A program made the position numbers and the translations under genes. Of a DNA stretch of 64,000 bases, positions 53,701 through 62,701 are shown piece after piece. Source of the DNA: an uncultured Moraxella sp. GTDB lineage: Bacteria; Pseudomonadota; Gammaproteobacteria; Pseudomonadales; Moraxellaceae. Position 1 is the first letter of the stretch, and the number at the start of each line of letters is the position of its first letter. The DNA is taken from NCBI GenBank assembly GCA_943908425.1, contig CALTTC010000009.1, positions 1-64,000 on the forward strand, given 5' to 3'. The notes under the pieces were generated by a model, which was not told where the DNA came from, did not search any database, and saw only the letters and a program-made list of their open reading frames with translations.

Positions 53701-55712
53701 AGCGTCAAATCGGTCATCGTGCGAACGCAAGGCATTTAATACTTGCCAGACCACTTTATAATTTTCGTTATTATCAAGGGCGGTCTCGGGTTCTACACCA
53801 GCGGGAATAACAATGGGTAAAATCACATAACCACGCTTTTTGCCTTCAGCCTTTCTCATCACACGCCCAACCGATTGCACCACGTCAATTTGTGAATCAC
53901 GAGCAGTCAAAAACAACACAGCGTCTAAAGCAGGCACGTCAACGCCTTCGGACAGACAACGCACATTAGACAAGATACGGCAAGTGTTATCGGGTGTTTC
54001 GGCTTTTAGCCAGTTGATTTTGGTGAGTTTTTCACTGGCATTCATTGAGCCGTCTATATGCTCGGCTTGACATATAAGCTGTAATGATGGATTTAATTTT
54101 ACATCATCGCTTTTGTGTTTTTCCTTTAGCGATTTGATTTCTTGGGCTTGATAAGCCGATACCACTTCGCCAAACATACCGCTGATGGCTTTTGAGCTGA
54201 CTTTGTGTTTGTTGCCTTTGTATTCTTTTTCAATCACCTGACAAAAGGCAACGGCTCTTTTCATTGGACTATCATCATCAGCCAAGTCATTTTCTACGCC
54301 ATATTTGGATAAGGCTTTCCAACAACCAACAATCTTGGCAACGTCATCTACCCTATATTCATTACCACTGCTATTGAGTAATTTTTCTAATTGGCGGTTG
54401 ATATGGCTTTCAGATACCGCAAGCACGAGCACTTTATAATCCACCAACAAATCTTGATTGACCGCACTACTAAAACTAATGGTATGAAACGTTTTGCCAT
54501 AATAGTCAGCATTATCCATAGAATAAAGCGTTTCTACACCTTCAGTCTTTTTGGCACTTTCACTGTATACTCTGGGCGTGGCGGTCATATATAAGCGTTT
54601 TTTGGCTTGGATAAAATCGTTGTTATGAATACGAACAAAGGCACTTTTATCATCGCCTTCAAAAGTCGCCCCTGTAGTGCGGTGAGCTTCATCGCAAATC
54701 ACAAGGTCAAATTCGCCCACGCCCAATTTTTGGGCTTGGTGTATCACATCAATGGAGTGGTAAGTGCTAAATATCACGGTCATTGCCGTGTTTTTGTCGT
54801 TTTGTTTGGTGAGTTGTTCAGCGAGTCTTTTAGCGTTGGTAGTGGCAGGGTATTGCAACTCGTGAATTTGGGTTTGTAGTACATCGTCCGACTTTTGCTT
54901 ACCCACATCGCTATCCGAACACACCGCATAAGCGTGAATGAGTACATCGCTTTGCTGTGTCCACTCTGTCAAAGATTGGGACAATAAAGCCAAACTGGGC
55001 ACTAAAAATAGCACTGTTTTGCCTACTCCTGCTTGGTTTTCGGCAATTTTAAGGGCAGTAAACGTTTTGCCTGTACCGCACGCCATAATGAGTTTGCCAC
55101 GATTGTCGGTCAAAAACCCTTTGGCGACAGCATCTAGTGCTTGCTGTTGGTGGAGACGTAGCGATTTTTTGGCGTGTAAAATCGGTGTGCGATTGGGGGT
55201 GTATTTTGACCAATCAATGACGCTGTTTTCAAGATCGGAACGGCTAATGATATTGACAGGAATGTGCTGATTTTTAAGCGAATTTTCAGCATTTTCTGAC
55301 CAATGGTCGGTGGTCGCAATAATCAAACGATGAGCAAAATCTATTGTACCAGAAGCGGTAAAAAAGCTATCAATATCAGTCTTTTGAATGCGGTAGGTAG
55401 GCGAATAATTTTTGCATTGAATGGCGGTAAACGCACCATCTTTGCCAATGGCAACTAGGTCAATACCTGTATCGGTCTTTGAAGAATTAGGCTTGTATTG
55501 AACAACCCAGTCGGCAAAGGGCAGTACGGATTTGTAAAGGGTTTTGTAATGGCTTTCGGTGGTAAGATAATCAATGCACAAGCGTTCAAAATAAGTACCT
55601 TTTTCACGCTGAGTTTGCGAAAGTGTTTGATATTCATCTAAGATGTCAGATAATGTTTGGTTGGTTGGTTGGTTGGTTGGTTGGTTGGTTGGTTGGTTGG
55701 TTGGTTGGTCAT
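50764..55712 (-). CDS. Type ISP-like single-chain restriction-modification enzyme, phase-variable
   Basis: About 1650 residues in one chain. Order: an N-terminal CCAA-encoded Gln/Pro/Thr/Asn repeat, an Mrr-like nuclease (GIDLVAIGKDGAFTAIQCKN near residue 95-110), a helicase (Walker A MACGTGKT near 220, DEAHRTTG near 350), then an N6-adenine methyltransferase (DPFTGTGTF near 940, NPPYSAG near 1050) and a C-terminal target-recognition region. This is the LlaGI/LlaBIII-like plan. The only start with a good ribosome-binding site (AGGGAAG) is the ATG at 55712. With 13 repeats it runs out of frame and stops at 55638, so the gene appears OFF. A TTG at 55740 is in frame but lacks a ribosome-binding site. 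Confidence 0.85.
55657..55708. repeat. Tetranucleotide tract, 13 x TTGG (CCAA on the coding strand)
   Basis: Thirteen perfect copies, beginning one base after the ATG (55710-55712) of the R-M gene. Frame arithmetic: the ATG plus one base plus 4n bases must be a multiple of three, so n = 11, 14 or 17 is ON while 12 and 13 are OFF. Tetranucleotide tracts at this position are classic slipped-strand phase-variation sites. Confidence 0.97.
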
Positions 55713-55942
55713 TTTGGCAATCTTCCCTAAAAAGTATCAAGTAAAATCTTTTATTCTAACAAATTTATTTATAAAAACAAACACGCTTAAAAATAAAACC
55801 GAGGCGACTAGCACGCTTTTTTAAGATTTTTGGCAACGAAAATGAGCTACGAACCGCTTTAGCCACTTCATCCACCGCCTTTTTAAAGCAAGTGATGAGC
55901 CATTCGCACTCTTGACAATAGACAATAGCAATTAAGCCTAAA

Positions 55943-56284
55943 ATGCTGGTTGATGATGGCAAAATCGTCAAAATTTTTGACGAGCCAGAAAAAGATGGCG
56001 ACCCATTTGAAGTATCAGATGCAGATACGATGATTAAGCATATTAACCCAAACTGGACAGAGACACCATCTGCTTTTATCATCACCAAACCAAACTGTCC
56101 TTATTGCACTACCGCCAAAGAAACCTTAAAAGCAAAAGGCTTTCACTTTGAAGAGATGGTGCTAGGGCGTGATTTTTCAATCAAATCAGTGCAAGCAATG
56201 ACAGGCAAGGACACCGTGCCACAAGTGTTTATTGGTGGCAAGCACATCGGTGGTAATGATGAGTTGCAAGCGTATGTTTCTTAA
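55943..56284 (+). pseudogene. 3' remnant of a hybrid peroxiredoxin-glutaredoxin
   Basis: 113 codons remain. MLVDDGKIVKIFDEPEKDGDPFEVSDADTM (cited as MLVDDGKIVKIF and FEVSDADTM) corresponds to the end of the Prx5 domain. A glutaredoxin domain with the active site KPNCPYCTTAKE and the TVPQVFIGGKHIGG glutathione site follows. The peroxiredoxin part with its catalytic Cys is absent upstream, and there is no ribosome-binding site before the ATG. The full hybrid in Haemophilus and Neisseria reduces peroxides with glutathione. Truncation coincides with the boundary of the R-M gene. A free glutaredoxin domain could still be functional if expressed. Confidence 0.75.
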
Positions 56285-56595
56285 GCCCAGTTTCTTAATA
56301 AGACACTTAGCTCTTAGCACTTGACCAACACAATAAACCAAAAAAGACAGTCTACAGGCTGTCTTTTTTTGTAAAATTGATAAGCCTGTACCGCTTAAAA
56401 ATCAATTTCGCTATTTAAGATTAATACAGTTAAAAATCAATACAATTAAAAATTAACACAGTTAAGACTTAAAAGACCGTAAATCCAAAAGCCATTAAAC
56501 TTTGATTATTTTTTAGATTTTTCAAGCATTTTTAGATTTTTGTGGTTATCGGCAAAACAGCACTGCTCTTAAAACACTGCTCTTAATAGAGCAAG
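56285..56595. other. Spacer with short duplications
   Basis: After the terminator at 56341 come three imperfect copies of AATACAGTTAAAAATC (about 56424-56466) and a 14-bp direct repeat CACTGCTCTTAAAA (from 56561). No gene is seen. Confidence 0.5.
56335..56371 (+). terminator. Terminator after the glutaredoxin remnant
   Basis: Stem AAAAAAGACAG/CTGTCTTTTTT with an 8-nt loop and a T-tract, a strong Rho-independent terminator in the original direction of the hybrid gene. Confidence 0.85.
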
Positions 56596-57915
56596 CTACA
56601 TCCACTCTCTATCCACATCATCGGATTTGGGCAGGCGTGTTACCAGCACTTGGTCAATCTTGTAATGGTCAATATCCACAACTTCAAACTTTAATTCTTC
56701 GTGAATCACAAAATCCGCCACACGGGGAATTTTACGCAACCGATACATAATAAAGCCTGCCAGCGTCTCATAGTGGTCCCAATCTTGAAACTCTATCACA
56801 TTTAAAGCGTGCTTAACATCATCAATGGGCGTACTGCCATCAATCAACCACGAATCTTCATCACGCTTGATAATCTGCTGTTCTTCTTCTATCGGGGCAA
56901 CCCAATCGCCCATCACCGTCATCATAATATCAGACAAGGTAATTACTCCCACCACCAAAGCATATTCGTTAATCACCACTGCCAATTTGTCGTGGCTTGC
57001 CCGAAACCTATCTAACAGCTCTGACAAGGTCAGCGTGTCTGGAATCATCAGCACATTTCTGATGGTCGTCTCATTTAATTGCAGTAGCGATTGATTGTTT
57101 AATAGTCGCACCAAAATATCTTTGGTGTCCACATAACCAATCACATTATCAATACTTTCTCCACAAACCAAAAATTTAGAATAAGGGAATTCGGCGATTT
57201 TTTGGCGAATGCTATTTTCAGATTCATCAAGGCTAAAATACACCACATCTTCACGCACGGTCATTGATGACGGCACGGTTCGCTCTTCTAGCTCAAAGAC
57301 ATTTTCAATAAAATGATGCTCTTGCTGTAGCACCACCCCTGCTTCTGCCCCTGCTTCCATAATCGCCGACACATCATCAAAGGTAATGTTGTCTTCTCGG
57401 GTCGTGTCCACCTTAAAAATACGAAAAATCAAATTGGCAGACTCGTTAATCACCCACGCCAAGGGTTTACACACCTTAATCACAAACAACATTGGGTTAA
57501 TGACTGTCAATGCCACTTTTTCAGGGTTAATCATCGCAATGCGTTTGGGAATTAAATCAGCAAACAAAATAAACAGCACTGTTACCACAAAAAAAGACGC
57601 AAAAAAACCCAAATTTTCAAGCCACGCCCCTTGATACACATAGCCAATTAAGCTAACAAAATAAGGACGCAGTGCCGACTCGCCGACAATACCGCCCAAA
57701 ATCGCTACTGCATTTAATCCAATTTGTGAAGTGGCAAAAAATTCAGCACTGTTTTCTTGCAATTTTAGGACGTTTTCTGCTCGTGTATCGCCCCCTTCGG
57801 CAATGAGCTTTAATTTGATTTTTCTTGCCCCTGCCAAGGCAATCTCTGAAATAGAAAAAAAGCTAGACGTTAAAATCAGCCCCAAAATCATGAGTAAATT
57901 TAGCATCAAATCCAT
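56596..57915 (-). CDS. CNNM/CorC-family (DUF21-CBS) membrane protein
   Basis: 439 residues from the ATG at 57915, served by AGGAG; a TTG at 57918 is less likely. The N-terminal DUF21 domain has four hydrophobic segments with the SISEIALAGARK and NENSAEFFATSQIGLN-type blocks. Two CBS domains follow (VYFSLDESENSIRQKI, LDRFRASHDKLAVVINEY), then a C-terminal CorC_HlyC transporter-associated domain. This family covers YfjD/PaeA-like divalent-cation or polyamine exporters, often called hemolysin-related. The exact substrate is not determinable. Confidence 0.87.
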   Translation of the reverse strand: MDLMLNLLMILGLILTSSFFSISEIALAGARKIKLKLIAEGGDTRAENVLKLQENSAEFFATSQIGLNAVAILGGIVGESALRPYFVSLIGYVYQGAWLENLGFFASFFVVTVLFILFADLIPKRIAMINPEKVALTVINPMLFVIKVCKPLAWVINESANLIFRIFKVDTTREDNITFDDVSAIMEAGAEAGVVLQQEHHFIENVFELEERTVPSSMTVREDVVYFSLDESENSIRQKIAEFPYSKFLVCGESIDNVIGYVDTKDILVRLLNNQSLLQLNETTIRNVLMIPDTLTLSELLDRFRASHDKLAVVINEYALVVGVITLSDIMMTVMGDWVAPIEEEQQIIKRDEDSWLIDGSTPIDDVKHALNVIEFQDWDHYETLAGFIMYRLRKIPRVADFVIHEELKFEVVDIDHYKIDQVLVTRLPKSDDVDREWM

Positions 57916-57924
57916 CAATAGCTC

Positions 57925-59949
57925 CTAATTGCTGGGCGGTGCGTTATTTTCTGACACCACCTCGCGCAGTAAGTCTTCAGGAATGGCACTACTAGCGCTG
58001 GGCGCAGGGGGGTAGTAGGTGCTAGGCGGGGGTGGTGGCGGTTGATAGCTCGGTGGGGCAGGTGGTGGCGCGGCGGCGGCTTGCTCAGCAGCAAGGCGGG
58101 CGGCTTCTTGTTCGGCGGCGTAAGCTTGTGCCTCTGGTCCATTGGCATCGACAATACGTCCGTCAATGACAATGTAATTGGTCGCTCCTGCACTGGTAGG
58201 GGCGCTAGTGGGGGCGTTACTATAAGCATCGGTAGCGACTGGTGCAGAATTGTTGGGTAGCTGGGTCAATGCCTGCATAATGCTGTCATCGTACACCAAA
58301 AATTCCACGCGGTTATTTTTAAAGCGCCCAATGCTTGTTTTATTATCCGCAATCGGAAAATCATAGCCCACCCCTTGTGGCACTAATTGCGTCTCGCTCA
58401 CCCCATTGGCAAGCAAGTAAGACTTGATGGCATTAGCCGCCTCTTGGGTTTGCATACGCGCGCCCATCACATCGCCGGTATCATCGCTATGCACAGCAAT
58501 GATAAAGCGTGCATTGGGACGGCTTGCAATTTTTTGTGCGGATAATTTTAATACCGCTTCATTAACTGCAGGAATTTGTGCTGATTTGGTGTTTAATAAT
58601 TGTAAAGACAAGGCTTTGGCAAGCTGATAGTCGCTGGCGTTATCGGGTAAGGCATCTAATGCCGTACTCGCCTTTTGTAAGCTGTCGCTAATCGCCTGAT
58701 TCTCATCAATGGCTGGCATGGCAAGCACCGTGCTATTTGGCATCAATGCTCCAATATCTGCCACAAGGCGAGTAACGTCCTCGCTACTTGGCGCATTGAT
58801 AAAAGCCTGCCCAGCACTAAACTGTAAGGTCGCATAGGGGGCGGATTTTAATAACCCAATAATACTTTTTAATTTATCAAAGCCCACAAAATCGCTTACC
58901 AGCGTATCGTCAATATCAATCACACACAGCGTATTATTAAAATGTACTTGGAGCACCTGTAGTAGGGCTTGCGACTGTGCTTCGCTAGCAAGCTCGGCGT
59001 GGCAAGCATACAACTCGCCTGTCTGTCCAACGGTAATTGACAAAAAGGGCAAGGCACCTGTCTCAACGATGGTCGGCGTATCGCTTACCACGGTTACCGC
59101 GTCAGGGGTGGCACTGTACTTTTTATAAAGAAAAAATCCAAGTGCCGACAATAGCACAAGTATTGACACGCCAAATCCTGCAAGCAATGCCGTGTTGGCG
59201 CGGTTCGCTTTAGGGACAACCACTGGACGTGGCACAACGGTTGCGACTGGTGCGGGGCTAGTATCCTTATCCACCACTACTTGTTGTGCTTCTTTTTGTG
59301 CTTCTTTTTGTGCTTCGGGGGGCGACTGCTCTGGGGCGACAGATGGCGATTTGACAAGATTAGGGCTTAGCGTATCCGCCTTTGTATCAAGGGGTGAATT
59401 ATCGCTAGCAGTGGTAGGACTATCAGGCATTGGCTCGGCAACTGTATCATCTAGCGCCCCCAAAAACAAATTATCCACGTGCGCTTTTGCCAGTAGCGTA
59501 TCATCTAACACCTTATCCGCCCACGCTGGCAAATGGGCAAGCGCCTCGCCAAAATGATTGACCACATATTCACGCAAGCTTACGCCCTCAGCGCTGGCAA
59601 GCTGCTGCAACACCCCAAAGCCCATATGCACCGCTAAAGGCAACAGCTTGGCTAGGCTGTTATCGGTAAGCAAATTACGTTGCTCTAGCTCGTTTTTTAG
59701 GGTCAAATGCGCCTTTGTCCAATAGGCGTTTAAGGCGGGGGCATACACCCCTGTGCGGTAGGTTTCGCTCGCTGCTGTCTGTGTTTCTTTCAAAAACGTC
59801 TCGTACCACGCAAGCTTTGTCCCGTCTTGCAACTCGCACAGCATACAAGCATAAAACGGCTCAAATACCGCCTGTGCTATGCCCGCCTGCCAGCCTGCCA
59901 CTGCATTAAGCTTTTGGATATTGCCGACCATCTTGTTAATCATTGTCAT
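57925..59949 (-). CDS. OmpA-family protein with large N-terminal domain
   Basis: 674 residues. The cytoplasmic N-terminal part of about 190 residues is helical and resembles DUF937-like regions (LLPLAVHMGFGVLQQLA). An Asp/Ser/Pro/Glu/Gln-rich linker precedes one membrane span (LLAGFGVSILVLLSALGFFLY) near residue 258. A periplasmic BON-like or variable region is followed by an OmpA peptidoglycan-binding domain (FIIAVHSDDTG, ANGVSETQLVPQGVGYDFPI, RFKNNRVEFLVY). It ends in a Pro-rich tail. Probably links inner membrane and cell wall (inference). The CNNM gene follows 9 bp later. Confidence 0.75.
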   Translation of the reverse strand: MTMINKMVGNIQKLNAVAGWQAGIAQAVFEPFYACMLCELQDGTKLAWYETFLKETQTAASETYRTGVYAPALNAYWTKAHLTLKNELEQRNLLTDNSLAKLLPLAVHMGFGVLQQLASAEGVSLREYVVNHFGEALAHLPAWADKVLDDTLLAKAHVDNLFLGALDDTVAEPMPDSPTTASDNSPLDTKADTLSPNLVKSPSVAPEQSPPEAQKEAQKEAQQVVVDKDTSPAPVATVVPRPVVVPKANRANTALLAGFGVSILVLLSALGFFLYKKYSATPDAVTVVSDTPTIVETGALPFLSITVGQTGELYACHAELASEAQSQALLQVLQVHFNNTLCVIDIDDTLVSDFVGFDKLKSIIGLLKSAPYATLQFSAGQAFINAPSSEDVTRLVADIGALMPNSTVLAMPAIDENQAISDSLQKASTALDALPDNASDYQLAKALSLQLLNTKSAQIPAVNEAVLKLSAQKIASRPNARFIIAVHSDDTGDVMGARMQTQEAANAIKSYLLANGVSETQLVPQGVGYDFPIADNKTSIGRFKNNRVEFLVYDDSIMQALTQLPNNSAPVATDAYSNAPTSAPTSAGATNYIVIDGRIVDANGPEAQAYAAEQEAARLAAEQAAAAPPPAPPSYQPPPPPPSTYYPPAPSASSAIPEDLLREVVSENNAPPSN

Positions 59950-60019
59950 AAATATAAAGCCGTTATTAAAGGGTCATTATACCCCAAAACGTGAGTTTTT
60001 TACACAAAGCCTATTTTTA

Positions 60020-60028
60020 TGCTATACT
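60020..60028 (+). promoter_or_regulatory. Extended -10 of the rhomboid gene
   Basis: TGCTATACT is an extended -10 lying 12 bp before the ATG at 60041. The transcript would start only a few bases ahead of the ATG, so it may be nearly leaderless. Confidence 0.5.
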
Positions 60029-60040
60029 TTATATTTTGCT

Positions 60041-60646
60041 ATGACCCATACGACTGCCATCGTCATCATCACGCTGCTTATTACGCTATCGGCGTGGCAA
60101 TCCCAAGCCTTACACAATCGGCTGATTTTTTATCCCCCTGCCATTAAGCGTGGACAATTTGACCGCTTTGTTACCCACGGCTTTATTCACGCCGATGGCA
60201 TGCACCTATTATTTAATATGTTTACGCTTTATAGTTTTGGGCGGGTCATTGAGCGTTTGTATGTACAAAAATTTGGTAGTCTAGGCTTTGTGGGCTTTTA
60301 TTGCCTCGCCATCGCCATTGCTATGCTCCCAAGCTATCTAAAAAACCAAAACAACCCTCGCTATTTATCGCTCGGTGCCTCGGGGGGCGTGTCGGCAGTG
60401 GTATTTGCTTATATCTTATTTCAGCCGTGGAGTATGTTATACTTTTTTGGCATATTACCTATTCCCGCCATTGTCTTTGCGGTGTTATATGTGAGCTATA
60501 GCATTTATGCCGATAAAAAAGGCGGTGGTAATATTAACCACTCCGCCCATTTATTCGGGGCAGTATTTGGCGTTATTGCTACCATTTTGGTTGAGCCAGC
60601 GGTGATTGGGCATTTTTTCTTAGCGTTAATAAATCCACGTTTTTAA
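60041..60646 (+). CDS. Rhomboid-family intramembrane serine protease
   Basis: 201 residues from the ATG at 60041 (MTHTTAIVIITL). The frame is open far upstream to 59879 but that part overlaps the divergent OmpA-family gene and its codons are not conserved-looking. Six to seven membrane segments. Family motifs: FVTHGFIHADGMHLLFNM near residue 43, catalytic Ser in SLGASGGVSA near 113 and catalytic His in NINHSAHLFGA near 165. It cleaves membrane-protein substrates within the bilayer; the physiological substrate is unknown. Confidence 0.88.
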   Translation: MTHTTAIVIITLLITLSAWQSQALHNRLIFYPPAIKRGQFDRFVTHGFIHADGMHLLFNMFTLYSFGRVIERLYVQKFGSLGFVGFYCLAIAIAMLPSYLKNQNNPRYLSLGASGGVSAVVFAYILFQPWSMLYFFGILPIPAIVFAVLYVSYSIYADKKGGGNINHSAHLFGAVFGVIATILVEPAVIGHFFLALINPRF

Positions 60647-60993
60647 TTGTTTGGTTTAGCTTACGTTAATCTAAATGCTTGGCTTAACTTAAACGTTTAG
60701 TTTAAATATTACCCAATTTCAATGCTATTAACTTAAATTATTAATCAAATAACTGGCATTGGCTAAAAAGTTTAATTGATTTGATAACATTAAATTGACT
60801 TTCAGTACTGATTTTAAATTACTGTGGTTTAAATGGCTAATAATGAAGTTAGACACTAAATAACCATATTGTAATTGTAATTGTAATTGTAATTGTAATT
60901 GTAATTGTAATTGTAATTGTAAAGCTTAGACCAATAACGCTAGCTTAACAAGCATTGATTTATTTAATTTTATTCACTTTATAAGGACTAATA
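60647..60993. other. AT-rich spacer with a hexanucleotide array
   Basis: No gene is seen. It includes the TTGTAA array at 60869-60922 and a possible promoter TTGATT followed by TTTATA just before the next gene. Confidence 0.5.
60869..60922. repeat. Hexanucleotide tandem repeat (TTGTAA) x 9
   Basis: Nine perfect copies of TTGTAA, ending 71 bp before the ATG of the phosphoesterase gene. Being a multiple of 3 and intergenic, it cannot act by frameshift; if it matters, it would act on upstream promoter geometry. Confidence 0.95.
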
Positions 60994-61902
60994 ATGATTT
61001 ACGATATTATCGGCGACATTCACGGCAAAGCGGACAAACTGCACGCCTTACTACAAAAACTTGGCTACACAAAAACCGCTGACGGCTATCACGCACCAAC
61101 AGGGCATAAGGCGATTTTTTTGGGCGATTTTATTGACCGTGGCGAGCAACAATTAGAAGTTTTGGACACCGTGTTTGCTATGCTTGATAACAACCAAGCC
61201 TATGCGGTAATGGGCAATCACGAATACAACGCCATCGGCTATGCCACAGCGACCAAACAGGGGTATTACCGTGAGCATAGCGACAAAAATAAAGAGCAAC
61301 ACCAAGCCTTTTTGGCAGCCACAGGCTTTGATACACCCCTGCACCGCCACTGGATACAGCGTTTTTATGAGTTGCCATTGTGGCTTGATTTGCCAGAACT
61401 ACACGTTGTCCACGCTTGCTATGATAAGACGGCGATGGCGATTTTATCGCCTTATCTTGACAACAACCGCTTAACGCCTGACAGGTTTGTAAAAATTAAT
61501 AACAATCAAGCCGCCTTTAATGCCGCCGAAATCATCTTAAAAGGCATAGAGCTGACCATCAAAGCCCCAAGCTTTTTGATTGACGGCTCAGGCAATAAAC
61601 GCCAAAATCTGCGTCTGGCGTGGTGGAATGCCCCCCTTGCCAACCTGCCTGCCGCCCAAATCAGTGCCGCAAGTAACTGCGATTTAAGCAACATTCATTA
61701 TGAGTTAGCAAGCGATCATCCTTTTGATTATCCGAGAGTCAAGCCGATTTTTATTGGGCATTATTGGCTGACAGGTACGCCTGATTTATTGAGCGATGCG
61801 GTGGTTTGTGTGGATTATTCAGCAGGCAAAGACGGACAGCTCACCGCTTATCAATTTGACACCAAAAACCCTAGTTTATCCGCCAAAAATTTTATACAAT
61901 AA
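60994..61902 (+). CDS. Calcineurin-like metallophosphoesterase (PrpE/ApaH-like)
   Basis: 302 residues with the metallophosphatase motifs in order: GDIHGKADKL near residue 7, GDFIDRGE near 45, GNHEYNAIGYA near 76, then a His in VVHACYD near 135 and GHYWLTG near 252. The family includes bis(5'-nucleosyl)-tetraphosphatases and protein phosphatases. The GNHE block followed by a long helical insert is PrpE-like. Substrate unproven. AAGGA precedes the start. Confidence 0.85.
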   Translation: MIYDIIGDIHGKADKLHALLQKLGYTKTADGYHAPTGHKAIFLGDFIDRGEQQLEVLDTVFAMLDNNQAYAVMGNHEYNAIGYATATKQGYYREHSDKNKEQHQAFLAATGFDTPLHRHWIQRFYELPLWLDLPELHVVHACYDKTAMAILSPYLDNNRLTPDRFVKINNNQAAFNAAEIILKGIELTIKAPSFLIDGSGNKRQNLRLAWWNAPLANLPAAQISAASNCDLSNIHYELASDHPFDYPRVKPIFIGHYWLTGTPDLLSDAVVCVDYSAGKDGQLTAYQFDTKNPSLSAKNFIQ

Positions 61903-61950
61903 CCCCAAACGACACCGCTATGCTTTTTTAGCGTTATCAAACGCTTTGGC

Positions 61951-61984
61951 ATAATTAACCGAATAATATAATTAACCGAATAAT
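61951..61984. repeat. Perfect 17-bp tandem duplication before purE
   Basis: ATAATTAACCGAATAAT occurs twice head to tail (61951-61967, 61968-61984), ending 11 bp before the purE ATG. It could duplicate a -10-like AATAAT region. Confidence 0.85.
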
Positions 61985-61995
61985 GGACACAAGGT

Positions 61996-62496
61996 ATGAC
62001 AAAAGCCAATCCAACCGCCCAAATCGGCATTATTATGGGCAGTCAATCCGACTGGGCAACGATGCAACACGCAAGCCAACTATTAGAACACTTTGGCGTG
62101 GCATTTGAGTGCCAAATCGTCTCCGCCCATCGCACGCCAGACCGCTTGTTTGACTATGCCAAGTCCGCCAAAAGCCGTGGGCTTAAAGTCATTATTGCAG
62201 GGGCAGGCGGGGCTGCCCATTTGGCGGGTATGTGTGCTTCACAAACGGACTTGCCTGTGCTTGGCGTACCAATCAAATCGTCCATCTTAAATGGCATGGA
62301 CAGCCTATTGTCCATCGTACAAATGCCAAAAGGCGTGGCGGTGGGGACGCTGGCTATTGGCGATGCTGGAGCATACAACGCCGCTTTATTGGCGGTGCAG
62401 ATACTGGCGGCATTTGATGATGAACTAAGCCAAAAAGTGCAAGCGTTTCGTGCCACACAAACCCAAAAGATTTTGGATAATTCAGTGCCGGTTTAA
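61996..62496 (+). CDS. purE: N5-carboxyaminoimidazole ribonucleotide mutase
   Basis: 166 residues. It converts N5-CAIR to CAIR in purine synthesis, acting after PurK. Family blocks: IIMGSQSDWATMQHA near residue 12, SAHRTPDRL near 42, IAGAGGAAHLAGM near 70 and PVLGVPIKSSILNGMDSLLSIVQMP, here cited as GVPIKSSILNGMDSLLS. Full length. purK follows 205 bp later. Confidence 0.96.
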   Translation: MTKANPTAQIGIIMGSQSDWATMQHASQLLEHFGVAFECQIVSAHRTPDRLFDYAKSAKSRGLKVIIAGAGGAAHLAGMCASQTDLPVLGVPIKSSILNGMDSLLSIVQMPKGVAVGTLAIGDAGAYNAALLAVQILAAFDDELSQKVQAFRATQTQKILDNSVPV

Positions 62497-62701
62497 AGTT
62501 ATACAATAAAAACCTTTAGCGAACAATCCTTAGCAATAAATACAAGACAAACCTAAAGATACGCTATGAAACAAAAACCGTTCGCAACAATGATATGACA
62601 CAAAGATAAGATAACACAGACAAAATTGTCGCTGTTTGATTTACTGCTTGATTTGTATTATCAAACTATTAACCAAAAGCAATCAACCAAAAGAGCCACT
62701 T

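Noticed and set aside
55657..55740. Taking the TTG at 55740 as the start of the R-M enzyme
   Set aside because: It keeps the frame open but has no ribosome-binding site, while the ATG at 55712 has AGGGAAG at good spacing and sits next to a classic phase-variation tract. The TTG frame is an artefact of the current repeat count.
55765..55925. Leftward frame with a Lys/Arg-rich C-terminus next to the glutaredoxin remnant
   Set aside because: The 3' part looks protein-like, but the upstream part is antisense to the glutaredoxin remnant and no family is recognisable. I cannot support it as a gene or a transposase fragment.
59879..60040. N-terminal extension of the rhomboid protease
   Set aside because: It overlaps the divergent OmpA-family gene's 5' end and the promoter-like extended -10 at 60020. 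The conserved fold begins after the ATG at 60041.
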